This document shows, piece after piece, positions 1-8,020 of a stretch of DNA of 10,795 nt (positions within the stretch are counted from its first letter, which is position 1; each line of letters starts with the position of its first letter). The notes under the pieces were generated by a model. It saw only the letters and a list, made by a program, of their open reading frames with translations. It did not search any database and was not told where the DNA came from. The translations under genes were made by a program, and so were the position numbers. Source of the stretch: JBLIOB01 sp047639575. Lineage in GTDB: Bacteria; Bacteroidota; Bacteroidia; Flavobacteriales_D; Parvicellaceae. The DNA is taken from positions 1-10,795 of the forward strand of contig JBLIOB010000133.1 in NCBI GenBank assembly GCA_047639575.1, given 5' to 3'.

Positions 1-555
1 GAGATGAAATTGCAGCCGGAAGTTGCGGAACAAATAGAAATGGATTATGATCCAGGATACGGAGAAGACCACTATGTAATGAAGAGAATGGCTGATCAGA
101 AAATTGAATTGGTTTTAAAGACAACGTTTAAGGATTCGCTTTATCCGACTAATGATAGTACTTGGTTATATGTTAAAGATTCCATGGTTATGTTAACTCC
201 GGCAAATAACCCTTCAATTAGCTTAACAAATCAGATGTTGGCGCAAGAAAAAATACTTTGGGTAGTAAGTTATGATCTAGCGAAAGCCAACGAAAAGAAA
301 TTGGAGGAAATGAAGGGTGTGATGCTTGATGCTCAGAATCAAGGGATTAAGGTCGCTTTTATTTCAAGTGCAGGCATGGAAACAGTAGAGAAATTGCAAG
401 ATAGAATCGGTTTCTATTTTCCGTATTATATTTGTGACGCTACAGAGTTAAAAATTGTAGTACGTTCGAATCCCGGAATGGTGTATTTGGAAGGCGGAGA
501 AGTTAAAGGAAAGTGGGATTACAATAGAATTCCAGAAATTAAAGATCTGAAGTAG
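1..555 (+). CDS. C-terminal part of a probable DoxX-associated (BT_3928-type) membrane protein, 5' end cut off
   Basis: The reading frame is open from the first base, so the ATG at position 4 is probably internal and the true start lies upstream. Numbered from that ATG, residues 80-183 look like a thioredoxin-type fold: a beta strand (ILWVVSYDL, 84-92), a helix rich in Lys and Glu, a second strand (VAFISSAG, 117-124), then SNPGMVYLEGG (155-165), which resembles the cis-proline loop and following hairpin of thioredoxins. There is no CxxC motif, so a disulfide-exchange role is unlikely. From memory, this pattern matches the C-terminal domain of the Bacteroidota BT_3928 family, whose N-terminal half is a four-helix DoxX membrane domain; that half is outside the window. 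The precise biochemical role is unknown. The stop is followed after 3 bases by the permease start, so the two are probably cotranscribed. An alternative is a complete 183-residue soluble thioredoxin-like protein starting at position 4, which I consider less likely. Confidence 0.72.
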   Translation, partial: EMKLQPEVAEQIEMDYDPGYGEDHYVMKRMADQKIELVLKTTFKDSLYPTNDSTWLYVKDSMVMLTPANNPSISLTNQMLAQEKILWVVSYDLAKANEKKLEEMKGVMLDAQNQGIKVAFISSAGMETVEKLQDRIGFYFPYYICDATELKIVVRSNPGMVYLEGGEVKGKWDYNRIPEIKDLK

Positions 556-558
556 GGA

Positions 559-1881
559 ATGCTTAAGTATATAATTCGAAGATTGTTTTATGGCGCGCTA
601 GTGCTTTTTGGTGTAATTACCATCGTATTCTTCTTATTCAATTTTAAGCAGGGAGATCCTTCCATGATGCTTGGTGGAAATAACCAAAACGAGGAAATTC
701 TTAACGCAATTAGGCACGATTTAGGGCTAGATTTGCCCCTGTACCAAAGGTATTTTCTTTATTTAAATGACCTTTCGCCTGTCTCTATTCATAATAAGAA
801 AATTGAAGATAGTAGGCTGTATTTGGATTCAACTAAATACAGTTACTCCGAGCTCTTTGATTGGAGTGAAAATCGCTCTTTGGTGTTCAAATACCCCTAT
901 TTGAGGCGGTCCTATTCCACTGGACGAGAAGTCTCAGACATTGTTGAAAGTACGCTGCCAGACACGGCTGTGCTTGCTGTAGCATCTATTGTTATTGCCA
1001 CAATCCTCGGGATCATTATGGGTATTTTTGCGGCTTTAAATAAAGGAACTTTTTTGGATAATAGCTCAACTGTTTTTGCAGTTTTAGGCATGTCGGCACC
1101 TTCTTATTTAACTGGTATAATAATAGCTTGGGTAGGGGGGAGCGTGTGGCATGAAGTCACTAGTTTGCCGGTCTTGCCCTTTTTCTTTCTCTTGCTCGGA
1201 CTGACTTTTGGGATCATACTCCAGAAAAGAAAAAAGAAAAAAGCTGGAATTATTAAGCGTATTCATTGGGGTTACATTTTTGAAATGACCGTAAAAGGTT
1301 TTGTCTTTGGTATGACGGCATGGCTAGTAGGTATTATAATCAATGGATTTGTTGGTTTTGATGCGATACCTGGAGTGTCGGTTTTTGCGGAATTACCAGG
1401 TACGGGACTTGAGGGGGCTGGACCGTTTAGAGAAACAGATGACTTTACCGGAGTGGTTGAAACCCACTGGGATCGATTGTTACTACCAGCGATAACCTTA
1501 GGTATTAGGCCGCTTGCTATTGTGATGCAATTAACGAGGAGTTCAATGCTTGATGTTTTATCTCAAGATTATGTTAGAACAGCTAAAGCAAAAGGATTAG
1601 GTCAGTTTAAAGTAATCTTTAAACATACTTTGAAAAATGCATTAAACCCTGTAGTAACAGCTGTTTCAGGATGGTTTGCTTCCTTGCTGGCTGGGGCCGT
1701 ATTCGTGGAGCGAGTTTTCGATTGGAATGGCATTGGTAATCAGCTGGTAGATTCTGTTTTAACTGAAGATTTACCTGTAGCCATGGGGATTACCCTTGTA
1801 ATAGCTGTTTTCTTTGTTGTGATCAACATTGTCGTTGACATCTTGTATGGGTTTTTAGATCCGCGGGTTAGAATAAATTGA
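559..1881 (+). CDS. ABC transporter permease, DppB/OppB (peptide/nickel) family, with an extra membrane hairpin
   Basis: This is an inner-membrane permease of a binding-protein-dependent ABC importer, in the family that takes up peptides, nickel or similar solutes. The start (MLKYIIRRLFYGALVLFGVI) is the typical basic N-terminus running into TM1. Likely TM segments are 9-28, 136-160, 172-193, 306-326, 363-384 and 405-428. The cytoplasmic EAA-type loop that docks on the ATPase is clear at about 337-361 (DYVRTAKAKGLGQFKVIFKH, then NAL). The family's C-terminal signature is also present: VFVERVFDWNGIGNQL at 381-396 and the ending LDPRVR. At 440 residues it is about 100 longer than usual. The excess is a periplasmic stretch at about 72-122 and an added hydrophobic pair at about 203-222 and 247-265, separated by a Lys/Arg-rich loop (KRKKKK, 223-228). 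No ATPase, binding protein or second permease is in the window, so the substrate cannot be inferred. The gene sits 3 bases after the preceding stop and 3 bases before tpiA. Confidence 0.9.
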   Translation: MLKYIIRRLFYGALVLFGVITIVFFLFNFKQGDPSMMLGGNNQNEEILNAIRHDLGLDLPLYQRYFLYLNDLSPVSIHNKKIEDSRLYLDSTKYSYSELFDWSENRSLVFKYPYLRRSYSTGREVSDIVESTLPDTAVLAVASIVIATILGIIMGIFAALNKGTFLDNSSTVFAVLGMSAPSYLTGIIIAWVGGSVWHEVTSLPVLPFFFLLLGLTFGIILQKRKKKKAGIIKRIHWGYIFEMTVKGFVFGMTAWLVGIIINGFVGFDAIPGVSVFAELPGTGLEGAGPFRETDDFTGVVETHWDRLLLPAITLGIRPLAIVMQLTRSSMLDVLSQDYVRTAKAKGLGQFKVIFKHTLKNALNPVVTAVSGWFASLLAGAVFVERVFDWNGIGNQLVDSVLTEDLPVAMGITLVIAVFFVVINIVVDILYGFLDPRVRIN

Positions 1882-1884
1882 ATC

Positions 1885-2628
1885 ATGAGATTAAAAATTG
1901 TTGCAGGTAATTGGAAGATGAACATGTCTTCAAAAGAATCTAATCTATTCCTCTCTAAAATAGAAGAATCTAATTGGCCAGCAGAGGTGGAGGGGATAAT
2001 TGCGCCACCTAGTGTGTACCTAAAAGAACTACGAAACAACACTAAGATACTTCGAATTGCTGCTCAAAATTGTCATTCAGAAGATTCCGGAGCGTACACC
2101 GGAGAGATTTCTGCTAAAATGATAAATGAGCTAGATGTACAGTACTGCTTAGTTGGACATAGCGAACGCAGATCTTATTTCTATGAAACAGGTCCTTTTT
2201 TAAAAGCAAAGATTGATGCGCTTTTAAGGGAGGGTATTCGCCCAATTTATTGTTGCGGTGAGCAAAAGGAGGAAAGGCAAGATGGACAGTTTTTTGAGGT
2301 TGTAAAGAAGCAGTTAGAAGAATCTATATTTCACCTGTCTGCAACCGACTTTTCTAAATTAGTAATCGCATATGAGCCCGTTTGGGCAATTGGTACGGGT
2401 TTAACTGCTTCTGCAGTTGAGGCGCAAGAAATGCACAAGTACATTAGGCAAGCTGTAAGTGGAAAGTATGGTGAAGAAGTAGCTAATGGAATCTCTATTT
2501 TGTATGGAGGCAGTTGCAAGCCAAGTAATGCGCAAGAGCTGTTTTCGTGCCCTGACGTTGATGGCGGTTTAATTGGTGGAGCATCTTTACAAGCAGACAG
2601 TTTTCTTCAAATAGCCCAATCTTTCTAA
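1885..2628 (+). CDS. tpiA: Triosephosphate isomerase
   Basis: This cytoplasmic glycolytic and gluconeogenic enzyme interconverts dihydroxyacetone phosphate and glyceraldehyde 3-phosphate. It is a full-length (247-residue) TIM barrel with all catalytic elements: the substrate-binding Lys11 in AGNWKMN (7-13), the electrophile His92 in LVGHSERR (89-96), and the base Glu164 in AYEPVWAIGTG (162-172), which also carries the flexible loop 6. The phosphate-binding glycines are in YGGS (207-210) and IGGASL (230-235). One mild deviation is CCGEQKEER (123-131) where most family members read CIGE. The start is fixed by MRLKIVAGNWKMN, the normal N-terminus, 3 bases after the permease stop. The TAA stop overlaps the prmA ATG by one base (TAATG), suggesting translational coupling. 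I know of no functional link between TIM and PrmA; the adjacency is probably just a shared transcript. Confidence 0.98.
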   Translation: MRLKIVAGNWKMNMSSKESNLFLSKIEESNWPAEVEGIIAPPSVYLKELRNNTKILRIAAQNCHSEDSGAYTGEISAKMINELDVQYCLVGHSERRSYFYETGPFLKAKIDALLREGIRPIYCCGEQKEERQDGQFFEVVKKQLEESIFHLSATDFSKLVIAYEPVWAIGTGLTASAVEAQEMHKYIRQAVSGKYGEEVANGISILYGGSCKPSNAQELFSCPDVDGGLIGGASLQADSFLQIAQSF

Positions 2629-3461
2629 TGAATTATGTTGAGTTAGACTTTAAACTCGATCCCCTTTTACCTGCTCGAGAAGTGCTAGTTTATGAACTGG
2701 GTGAATTGCTTTTTGAAAGTTTTGTAAATACAGATGCTGGTATTAAAGCCTATATCCCGATAGTTGACTTTGATGAAGATTTATTGAATGGTCTAATGAC
2801 ATTTGATATTCCCGATTTAAATCATTCATATGTTAAAAAAGTAATTGAGCAACAAAATTGGAATGCGACATGGGAACAAGATTTTCAGGCGATATATATC
2901 GAAGATAAGTGCGTGATCAGAGCGCCTTTCCATTCCGCTCCACCAGAAGGAATGATGGATCTAGTAATTTCTCCCAAAATGTCTTTCGGTACGGGTCATC
3001 ATCAAACCACTTATATGATGGCAAGTCAATTATTTAAGCTCGACCTAGTTGGCAAGTCGGTGTTAGATATGGGTTGTGGGACAGCTATATTGGCAATTAT
3101 TGCAAAAAAGCGAGGTGCAGAAATCGTTTGGGGTATTGATATTGAGGATTTTGCATATGAAAATGCAAAAGAAAATGTGAAACTAAATTCGGTTTCGCAA
3201 GTTATTGTTTATAAAGGGGGGGTGGAAAAGTTGAATTCTCAATCATTTCACCTTATTTTAGCTAATATCAACAGAAACATTTTGTTGGAAGATATGGGAG
3301 CTTATTGCAACGTTTTGGAAACAAACGGACGTATTTGCTTCAGTGGGTTTTTCACAACAGATATAGACGTCCTAAAGGAGCACGCGAAAAATTTAGGACT
3401 GGTTTTTGAAGATAAGCAGGAAAAGGAAGGTTGGGCAATGTTGTCTTTCCTGAAAAAATAA
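2628..3461 (+). CDS. prmA: Ribosomal protein L11 methyltransferase (PrmA)
   Basis: PrmA is a cytoplasmic SAM-dependent methyltransferase that methylates amino groups of ribosomal protein L11. The 277-residue protein has the family's small N-terminal substrate-recognition domain (about 1-75), including the linker NWNATWEQDF (77-86). It continues with the characteristic FGTGHHQTT (120-128), SAM-binding motif I VLDMGCGTAIL (145-155), the acidic residue of motif II in GIDIED (169-174), and motif IV LANINRNIL (211-219), whose Asn-Ile-Asn replaces the NPPY of other N-methyltransferases. It is translationally coupled to tpiA through the 1-base TAATG overlap. A run of seven G residues (around 3216-3222) lies within the coding frame without disturbing it. 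The gene for the large exported protein begins 7 bases after the stop, so the two are probably cotranscribed. The overall match to PrmA is strong; the exact sites methylated on L11 are known only from other bacteria. Confidence 0.95.
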   Translation: MNYVELDFKLDPLLPAREVLVYELGELLFESFVNTDAGIKAYIPIVDFDEDLLNGLMTFDIPDLNHSYVKKVIEQQNWNATWEQDFQAIYIEDKCVIRAPFHSAPPEGMMDLVISPKMSFGTGHHQTTYMMASQLFKLDLVGKSVLDMGCGTAILAIIAKKRGAEIVWGIDIEDFAYENAKENVKLNSVSQVIVYKGGVEKLNSQSFHLILANINRNILLEDMGAYCNVLETNGRICFSGFFTTDIDVLKEHAKNLGLVFEDKQEKEGWAMLSFLKK

Positions 3462-3468
3462 CCAGTTG

Positions 3469-6400
3469 ATGCAAATCAGATTACTTACAATTGCTTTTTT
3501 TCTATTCACGTTTAATTTTGGGTATTCCCAATTAACCTCATTCTCTAAGGATTCAACTAAGTTCTTCGAGCAATCCAAAGATTGGTTAGGTTCAGTGAAT
3601 AAAGCTGATGCTAACAAGTTCATGAAAGAATTTGAATTGCAATGGTACGGAGGTAAATTTTCCGATCATCAACGAATGCGTGTATACCAAACCGCAAATG
3701 AAATGTTAAGTCAAAGGCTAAAACCTTATCCTGATTATAAGGCCTATTTAACCTCTTTAGCAAACTTCTTTACCAAGGAGCAACCAGAAGGTGCTTTTGA
3801 CGAATGGCATAGTTCAATAGACCAAATGGCGTCAGGAAATAAAAAGCGTTTCACCGATTATTTAGCAGTTTGCTCGAATCTTTTTGAAAGTAATATTATA
3901 TATAAATCTTCTTCTTCTACATGGCGAGCTGACAAGCCTAATTTCAAATTCAAATTCGAAAATAAAAGGCCCATAGTAATTTTTGACGAAATTAACTTGA
4001 TCTGCCTGTCTAAAGGAGATAGCGGAGTTATCTATAAAACATCTGGTGTTTTTGATCCGCTAAAAAATATATGGAGAGGTGATGGTGGAAAGGTAACCTG
4101 GTCTAGAGCAGCGCTTAATATAGAGGACACTTATGCGGAGTTAGGGAAATATAAAATTGGATTAAAAAGTACAGGATACTCAGCGGATTCAGCTTGGTTT
4201 ATTTCTCCATATTTTGATCAACCTGTCTTAGGAAAATTGGCGGATAAAGTACTCTCTAATAGAGGGCCAGATAAAGTAGTGTATCCACGATTTGAGTCTT
4301 ATGATAAACGACTTTTAATCAAGAATATTTTTGAAAACGTTGATTACAATGGAGGGTTTACTATGGAAGGCGGAAACCTCATCGGAAAAGGGACTTTTGA
4401 AGAATTAGCTAAAGTTACTTTCAAATACGAAGGAAAACCCTTCATAACTGCCGAATCTATAATTTTCACTATTAATGTAAATTCTATTTCTGCCGAAAAA
4501 GCTGAAGCGAAAATAATGTTGGGCGAAGATTCGATATACCACCCAGGCATAGCTATGAAATATGTTCATGATGGACTAATCAAAAAGAAATTAACGTTGA
4601 TTCGAGAAGGTGATGGAACAGGGAAAAGTCCGTTTTTTAACTCGTTTCATAAGATAGACATGATATTTCCGGTGATTTCATGGAGGGTCGGTGATGATAA
4701 CATCAATTTCGGGAAATTAGAAGGAACCACGGAGAATAAGGCGTTTTTTGAGTCAGAAAATTATTTTTCCAAAAGTAGATATGATCAACTGACTGGAATG
4801 GGTGTTAACCCCTTGCCGAAGATCAAGAGTTATGCTAAGAAAATGAAAACTAGAGTGTTTCCAGCAATAGGTTTGGCTTCTCATATGGGGAAAACGCTCC
4901 GGGAGCTTGCTCCAACTCTCTATAATTTGAATAACCTAGGGCTAATTATCTATGATGCATCGGAAGGGAATGAGACTGTCACCGTTAAAGGTAGAATGTA
5001 CAGATGGCTCGGGGCAAGAGGTGGAAGAATGGATTATGATGTGTTACAATTTGTTTCTACGCCCGAAAAAGGAGTTGAATATAATGGAACATTAAGTCTG
5101 TTGAATTTCGACTTGTCTTTAGAAGGAGTCAGTCGAGTAAATATTAGCACCGCTCAAGGGACGCAGGTTTTTCCAGAAGAAGGTAAGCTGACGCTAAAAA
5201 GAAATAGAAGTTTTACATTTTCGGGTGTCGTTCTTGCAGGCAGGGCTGAGATTTATGGAGATGAATTTTCTTTTGACTATGACAAGTTTAGGTTAAACTT
5301 AATAGAAACAAATTGGACTCGATTCTATGTGAAGAAGAAAGCCAAACATATAGAAGACGGAGCAGATCCTGTTTCAGCACTTCAAAATCAGATTAAAGGA
5401 TTGAGGGGGTATATTGACATAGATCAGATTAAGAATAAATCAGGAAAAGACACTTCTTATAATGCTTACCCAAATTTAGTTTGTAGTAAAAAAACCTACG
5501 TTTTTTATAATAATAAGAACATTCATGGCGGTGCCTATGACAGTACGGAGTTTTACTTTGAAGTGCAACCATTTGAAATGGATAGTTTGGATAATTTTGA
5601 GACTTCCGGGATGAATTTTGAAGGTAGATTAGTATCCGCAGGAATTTTCCCAGACATGAAAGAAACGCTTGTGGTACAAGATGATTACTCGCTTGGGTTT
5701 ATTAGACAGGCTCCTGAAGAGGGGATAGGGCTTTATGAGAATAAAGCTAAATATAAGAATCAAATTAGGCTCAGTAATCAGGGGCTGCAAGGAAGCGGAA
5801 ATATCGATTATTTAACTTCCCACGCGGTTTCATCGGCCATTACCTTTTTGCCGGATTCCTTAAGTGCCATTGCAGAAATCTATGAGAACATTGGGGGCCC
5901 GGGTCCCCCAGAAGTGCCAAACGTAACTGGTACGAATGTGAAGGTGGTTTATGTGCCAGATCAAAAGGTTCTTTATGCCGCTTCAATTAATAGGGTCGAC
6001 CAGTTAAATTTTTACGATACACTGGCTAGACTAAAAGGTCGCTTGGCCGTAAGACCAAAAGGGATGACAGGACAAGGTCTGTTAACTATCATGAAAAAGG
6101 GTGAGCTTTTGGCGGTAAATTTCAAATTTCGCGAACGTAAAGTAGATGCCGACACTGCGGATTTTAACCTCTTAAGTTTTGATTTGGATTCGTTGGCCTT
6201 TAAGACATCCAACGTAAATGCACATGTAGATTTCGACAATCTGAAAGGTGAATTCAAATCTAATCAAGGTGAGTCGTTCGTTGAGTTTCCTGATAACCAA
6301 TATATCTGCTACATGGACAAGTTTAATTGGTACATGAAAAATAATGACCTAGAAATGGAGGCCGCTAAAAGGGAAAGTAATGAAGTGAAAATTGACACTG

Positions 6401-7956
6401 ATATGGACCTAGCAGGGCCGAATTTTTATTCTATTCATCCGAAACAAGATTCATTAAGTTTCAGAGCTCCAAAAGCCAGATTCGACATAAGAAAGAAGAA
6501 AATAACATGTACAGAAATAGAGTTTATCACTGTTGCCGATTCCAGAATATACCCGGATAGCAGTAAAATTATTATTCGTAGGAAAGCGAAAATAGAGACG
6601 CTAAACAATTCTAGAATAGTATCCAACTTTGTAACGAAGTACCATGAAATATTAAATGCAACAACGGATATCAATGCTAAGAATGATTATAAATCTTCGG
6701 GCTATTATCAGTACAAAGATGAAATAGGTCATATTCAAGAGATTTTCTTCGCAAAAATTGCCCCAGACAGTGCATTCAAGAGTTATGCTAAAGGTGAGAT
6801 CAAGAGTAGCACAGAATTTAAATTGAGTCCTCATTTCGATTATTATGGGAAAGTGGCCATGTTTGCGTCTCAAAAAGAGTTGCTGTTTACTGGTTTAACG
6901 AGAATTAGCCATAATTGTCAGGGAATCACGAAAAACTGGATGGATTTCTCGGCTCCACTTGATCCCGAAAAAATCTTCATTCCAGTTACTGATGATTTAA
7001 GAGATCAGGATGGGAAGCCAGTTGCTGCAGGAGTAATTATGAATACTGATTCCATATCGTTATACCCAACGTTTTTGTCAAATAAGTTGGATGAGAAACA
7101 TAAGAATATCATGACTGCTCAAGGCTTTTTAATGTTTGATAAGAGGAAACAGGCCTATCAGATAGGGAATAGGGAAAAGTTGAGAGAGGAAAGCCTTCCA
7201 GGAAACCTGGTTAGTATAAGCGTTGATAGCTGCTTCATCAGGGGGCAAGGACGGTTTGATTTTGGAGTAGAGACTGATCAATTTGGAATAACACCTTACG
7301 GTAGTATGGTTTATTCGCCAGAACGGGCTTCAGTCAATGCCTCAACTTCGTTGGTTCTGAACTTCCCTTTTAACGATAACGCGTTGGATAAGATGAGCAA
7401 AGACATCGGTAGTTACCCAGATCTTGAAGCTTTAAATTACGCTAGCTCAAGTTTTGAATTAACCTTGAGAGAATTATGTGGGCTGGAAAAATCGGAAAAC
7501 ATAATTTCAGATTTGAACATTCACGGTGAGATCAAGAAAAAGAACTTTTCTGATGAACTTGTAAATACTATGATCCTAGCTGATCTTAAGTTTGTGTGGA
7601 ATAAGCCAACAAATTCGTTCAGAACCATTGGCAGGATAGGAATTGCAAATATTCAGAAGAAGCAAGTTTTCAGGTATGTAGATGGATATGTAGAAGTGAC
7701 AAAAAAGTCCACTGGTGACTATGTTGATATTTATTTAAAAATGGATGATAAAAACTATTATTATTTTAATTATAAAGCCACTAAAAAGTTAGGGATTATG
7801 CAGTCCTTCTCTACGAATACCGAATTTAATGAGACGATAACTGATACCAAAACTGATAAGACCAAGTTCAAAGGTGAAAAAGGACAAAAAGATTACCAAT
7901 TTATGCCTTCCTCAAAGACCAAGGCTAGGGCTTTTGTAAGGAGAATGGAAGAGTAA
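3469..7956 (+). CDS. Large exported beta-rich protein of unknown function, 1495 residues
   Basis: I cannot assign a named function. The in-frame TTG at 3466 is a possible start, but ATG at 3469 is preferred: it gives MQIRLLTIAFFLFTFNFGYS followed by Gln, a type I signal peptide likely cleaved near residue 20. No lipobox Cys is present, so it is probably periplasmic or surface-exposed rather than a lipoprotein. Residues about 22-140 look mostly helical. From about 145 to the end the sequence is dominated by alternating hydrophobic/polar strands with Gly turns, e.g. FTFSGVVLAGRAEIYGDEF (582-600), KGMTGQGLL (864-872), FPDNQYICYMDKFNWYM (940-956), FDYYGKVAMFASQKELLFTG (1123-1142) and a block at 1216-1266. 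The look is that of a long beta scaffold (LptA/OstA- or AsmA-like), but that is a resemblance of style, not a homology call. No catalytic motif, C-terminal membrane anchor or obvious type IX sorting domain is visible; the tail is basic and polar. A Gly/Pro hinge (GGPGPPEVP) lies near residue 810. It probably shares the tpiA-prmA transcript. Confidence 0.88.
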   Translation: MQIRLLTIAFFLFTFNFGYSQLTSFSKDSTKFFEQSKDWLGSVNKADANKFMKEFELQWYGGKFSDHQRMRVYQTANEMLSQRLKPYPDYKAYLTSLANFFTKEQPEGAFDEWHSSIDQMASGNKKRFTDYLAVCSNLFESNIIYKSSSSTWRADKPNFKFKFENKRPIVIFDEINLICLSKGDSGVIYKTSGVFDPLKNIWRGDGGKVTWSRAALNIEDTYAELGKYKIGLKSTGYSADSAWFISPYFDQPVLGKLADKVLSNRGPDKVVYPRFESYDKRLLIKNIFENVDYNGGFTMEGGNLIGKGTFEELAKVTFKYEGKPFITAESIIFTINVNSISAEKAEAKIMLGEDSIYHPGIAMKYVHDGLIKKKLTLIREGDGTGKSPFFNSFHKIDMIFPVISWRVGDDNINFGKLEGTTENKAFFESENYFSKSRYDQLTGMGVNPLPKIKSYAKKMKTRVFPAIGLASHMGKTLRELAPTLYNLNNLGLIIYDASEGNETVTVKGRMYRWLGARGGRMDYDVLQFVSTPEKGVEYNGTLSLLNFDLSLEGVSRVNISTAQGTQVFPEEGKLTLKRNRSFTFSGVVLAGRAEIYGDEFSFDYDKFRLNLIETNWTRFYVKKKAKHIEDGADPVSALQNQIKGLRGYIDIDQIKNKSGKDTSYNAYPNLVCSKKTYVFYNNKNIHGGAYDSTEFYFEVQPFEMDSLDNFETSGMNFEGRLVSAGIFPDMKETLVVQDDYSLGFIRQAPEEGIGLYENKAKYKNQIRLSNQGLQGSGNIDYLTSHAVSSAITFLPDSLSAIAEIYENIGGPGPPEVPNVTGTNVKVVYVPDQKVLYAASINRVDQLNFYDTLARLKGRLAVRPKGMTGQGLLTIMKKGELLAVNFKFRERKVDADTADFNLLSFDLDSLAFKTSNVNAHVDFDNLKGEFKSNQGESFVEFPDNQYICYMDKFNWYMKNNDLEMEAAKRESNEVKIDTDMDLAGPNFYSIHPKQDSLSFRAPKARFDIRKKKITCTEIEFITVADSRIYPDSSKIIIRRKAKIETLNNSRIVSNFVTKYHEILNATTDINAKNDYKSSGYYQYKDEIGHIQEIFFAKIAPDSAFKSYAKGEIKSSTEFKLSPHFDYYGKVAMFASQKELLFTGLTRISHNCQGITKNWMDFSAPLDPEKIFIPVTDDLRDQDGKPVAAGVIMNTDSISLYPTFLSNKLDEKHKNIMTAQGFLMFDKRKQAYQIGNREKLREESLPGNLVSISVDSCFIRGQGRFDFGVETDQFGITPYGSMVYSPERASVNASTSLVLNFPFNDNALDKMSKDIGSYPDLEALNYASSSFELTLRELCGLEKSENIISDLNIHGEIKKKNFSDELVNTMILADLKFVWNKPTNSFRTIGRIGIANIQKKQVFRYVDGYVEVTKKSTGDYVDIYLKMDDKNYYYFNYKATKKLGIMQSFSTNTEFNETITDTKTDKTKFKGEKGQKDYQFMPSSKTKARAFVRRMEE
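5892..5910. repeat. GC-rich inverted repeat inside the large exported-protein gene
   Basis: The 19-base stretch has six-base arms (TGGGGG and CCCCCA), then one C/T mismatch and two further G-C pairs around a single central base. It encodes the Gly/Pro-rich hinge GGPGPP of the 1495-residue protein. It is almost pure G+C in a gene that is otherwise clearly AT-rich. It could form a stable mRNA hairpin, but it is not followed by a T run and lies mid-gene, so it is not a terminator. Confidence 0.6.
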
Positions 7957-7979
7957 ATAATACAAGGAGTTAATAAAAA

Positions 7980-8012
7980 TTTGGCAGAGAAATTCAGTTT
8001 GTCTTATCTTTG
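7980..8012 (+). promoter_or_regulatory. Bacteroidota-type sigma promoter upstream of plsY
   Basis: TTTG at 7980-7983 matches the -33 element, and TATCTTTG at 8005-8012 is an exact match to the -7 consensus TAnnTTTG. The spacing is 21 bases, within the range known for Bacteroides and Flavobacterium promoters. Transcription would begin around 8017-8020, giving a leader of roughly 40 bases before the plsY ATG. It lies in the only long intergenic gap of the window, where a new transcription unit would be expected. Confidence 0.72.
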
Positions 8013-8020
8013 ATGTCAAA

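Noticed and set aside
1225..1243. A-rich tract in the permease gene as a frameshift or slippage site
   Set aside because: The A runs are interrupted by G, the frame continues into canonical permease motifs, and the tract is simply the coding sequence of the basic loop.
1740..2042. Minus-strand open frame of about 100 codons across the permease-tpiA junction
   Set aside because: It overlaps two well-supported genes on the other strand, has low-complexity composition and no recognisable domain; it is a shadow frame. The other minus-strand frames inside tpiA, prmA, the large gene, plsY and the last gene were rejected for the same reason.
3466..3468. TTG as the start of the large exported protein
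   Set aside because: The adjacent ATG at 3469 gives the same signal peptide and is the more usual codon; the TTG would add only one residue.
7690..7956. Type IX secretion C-terminal sorting domain on the large exported protein
   Set aside because: The tail is basic and polar (ending RAFVRRMEE) and lacks the usual terminal strand pattern and GxY/KxxxK-like features, so I do not call one.
7964..8013. AAGGAG followed by a TTG-initiated micro-ORF of about 10 codons
   Set aside because: The spacing is loose, Bacteroidota make little use of such sites, and the frame coincides with the promoter boxes; chance is the simpler explanation.
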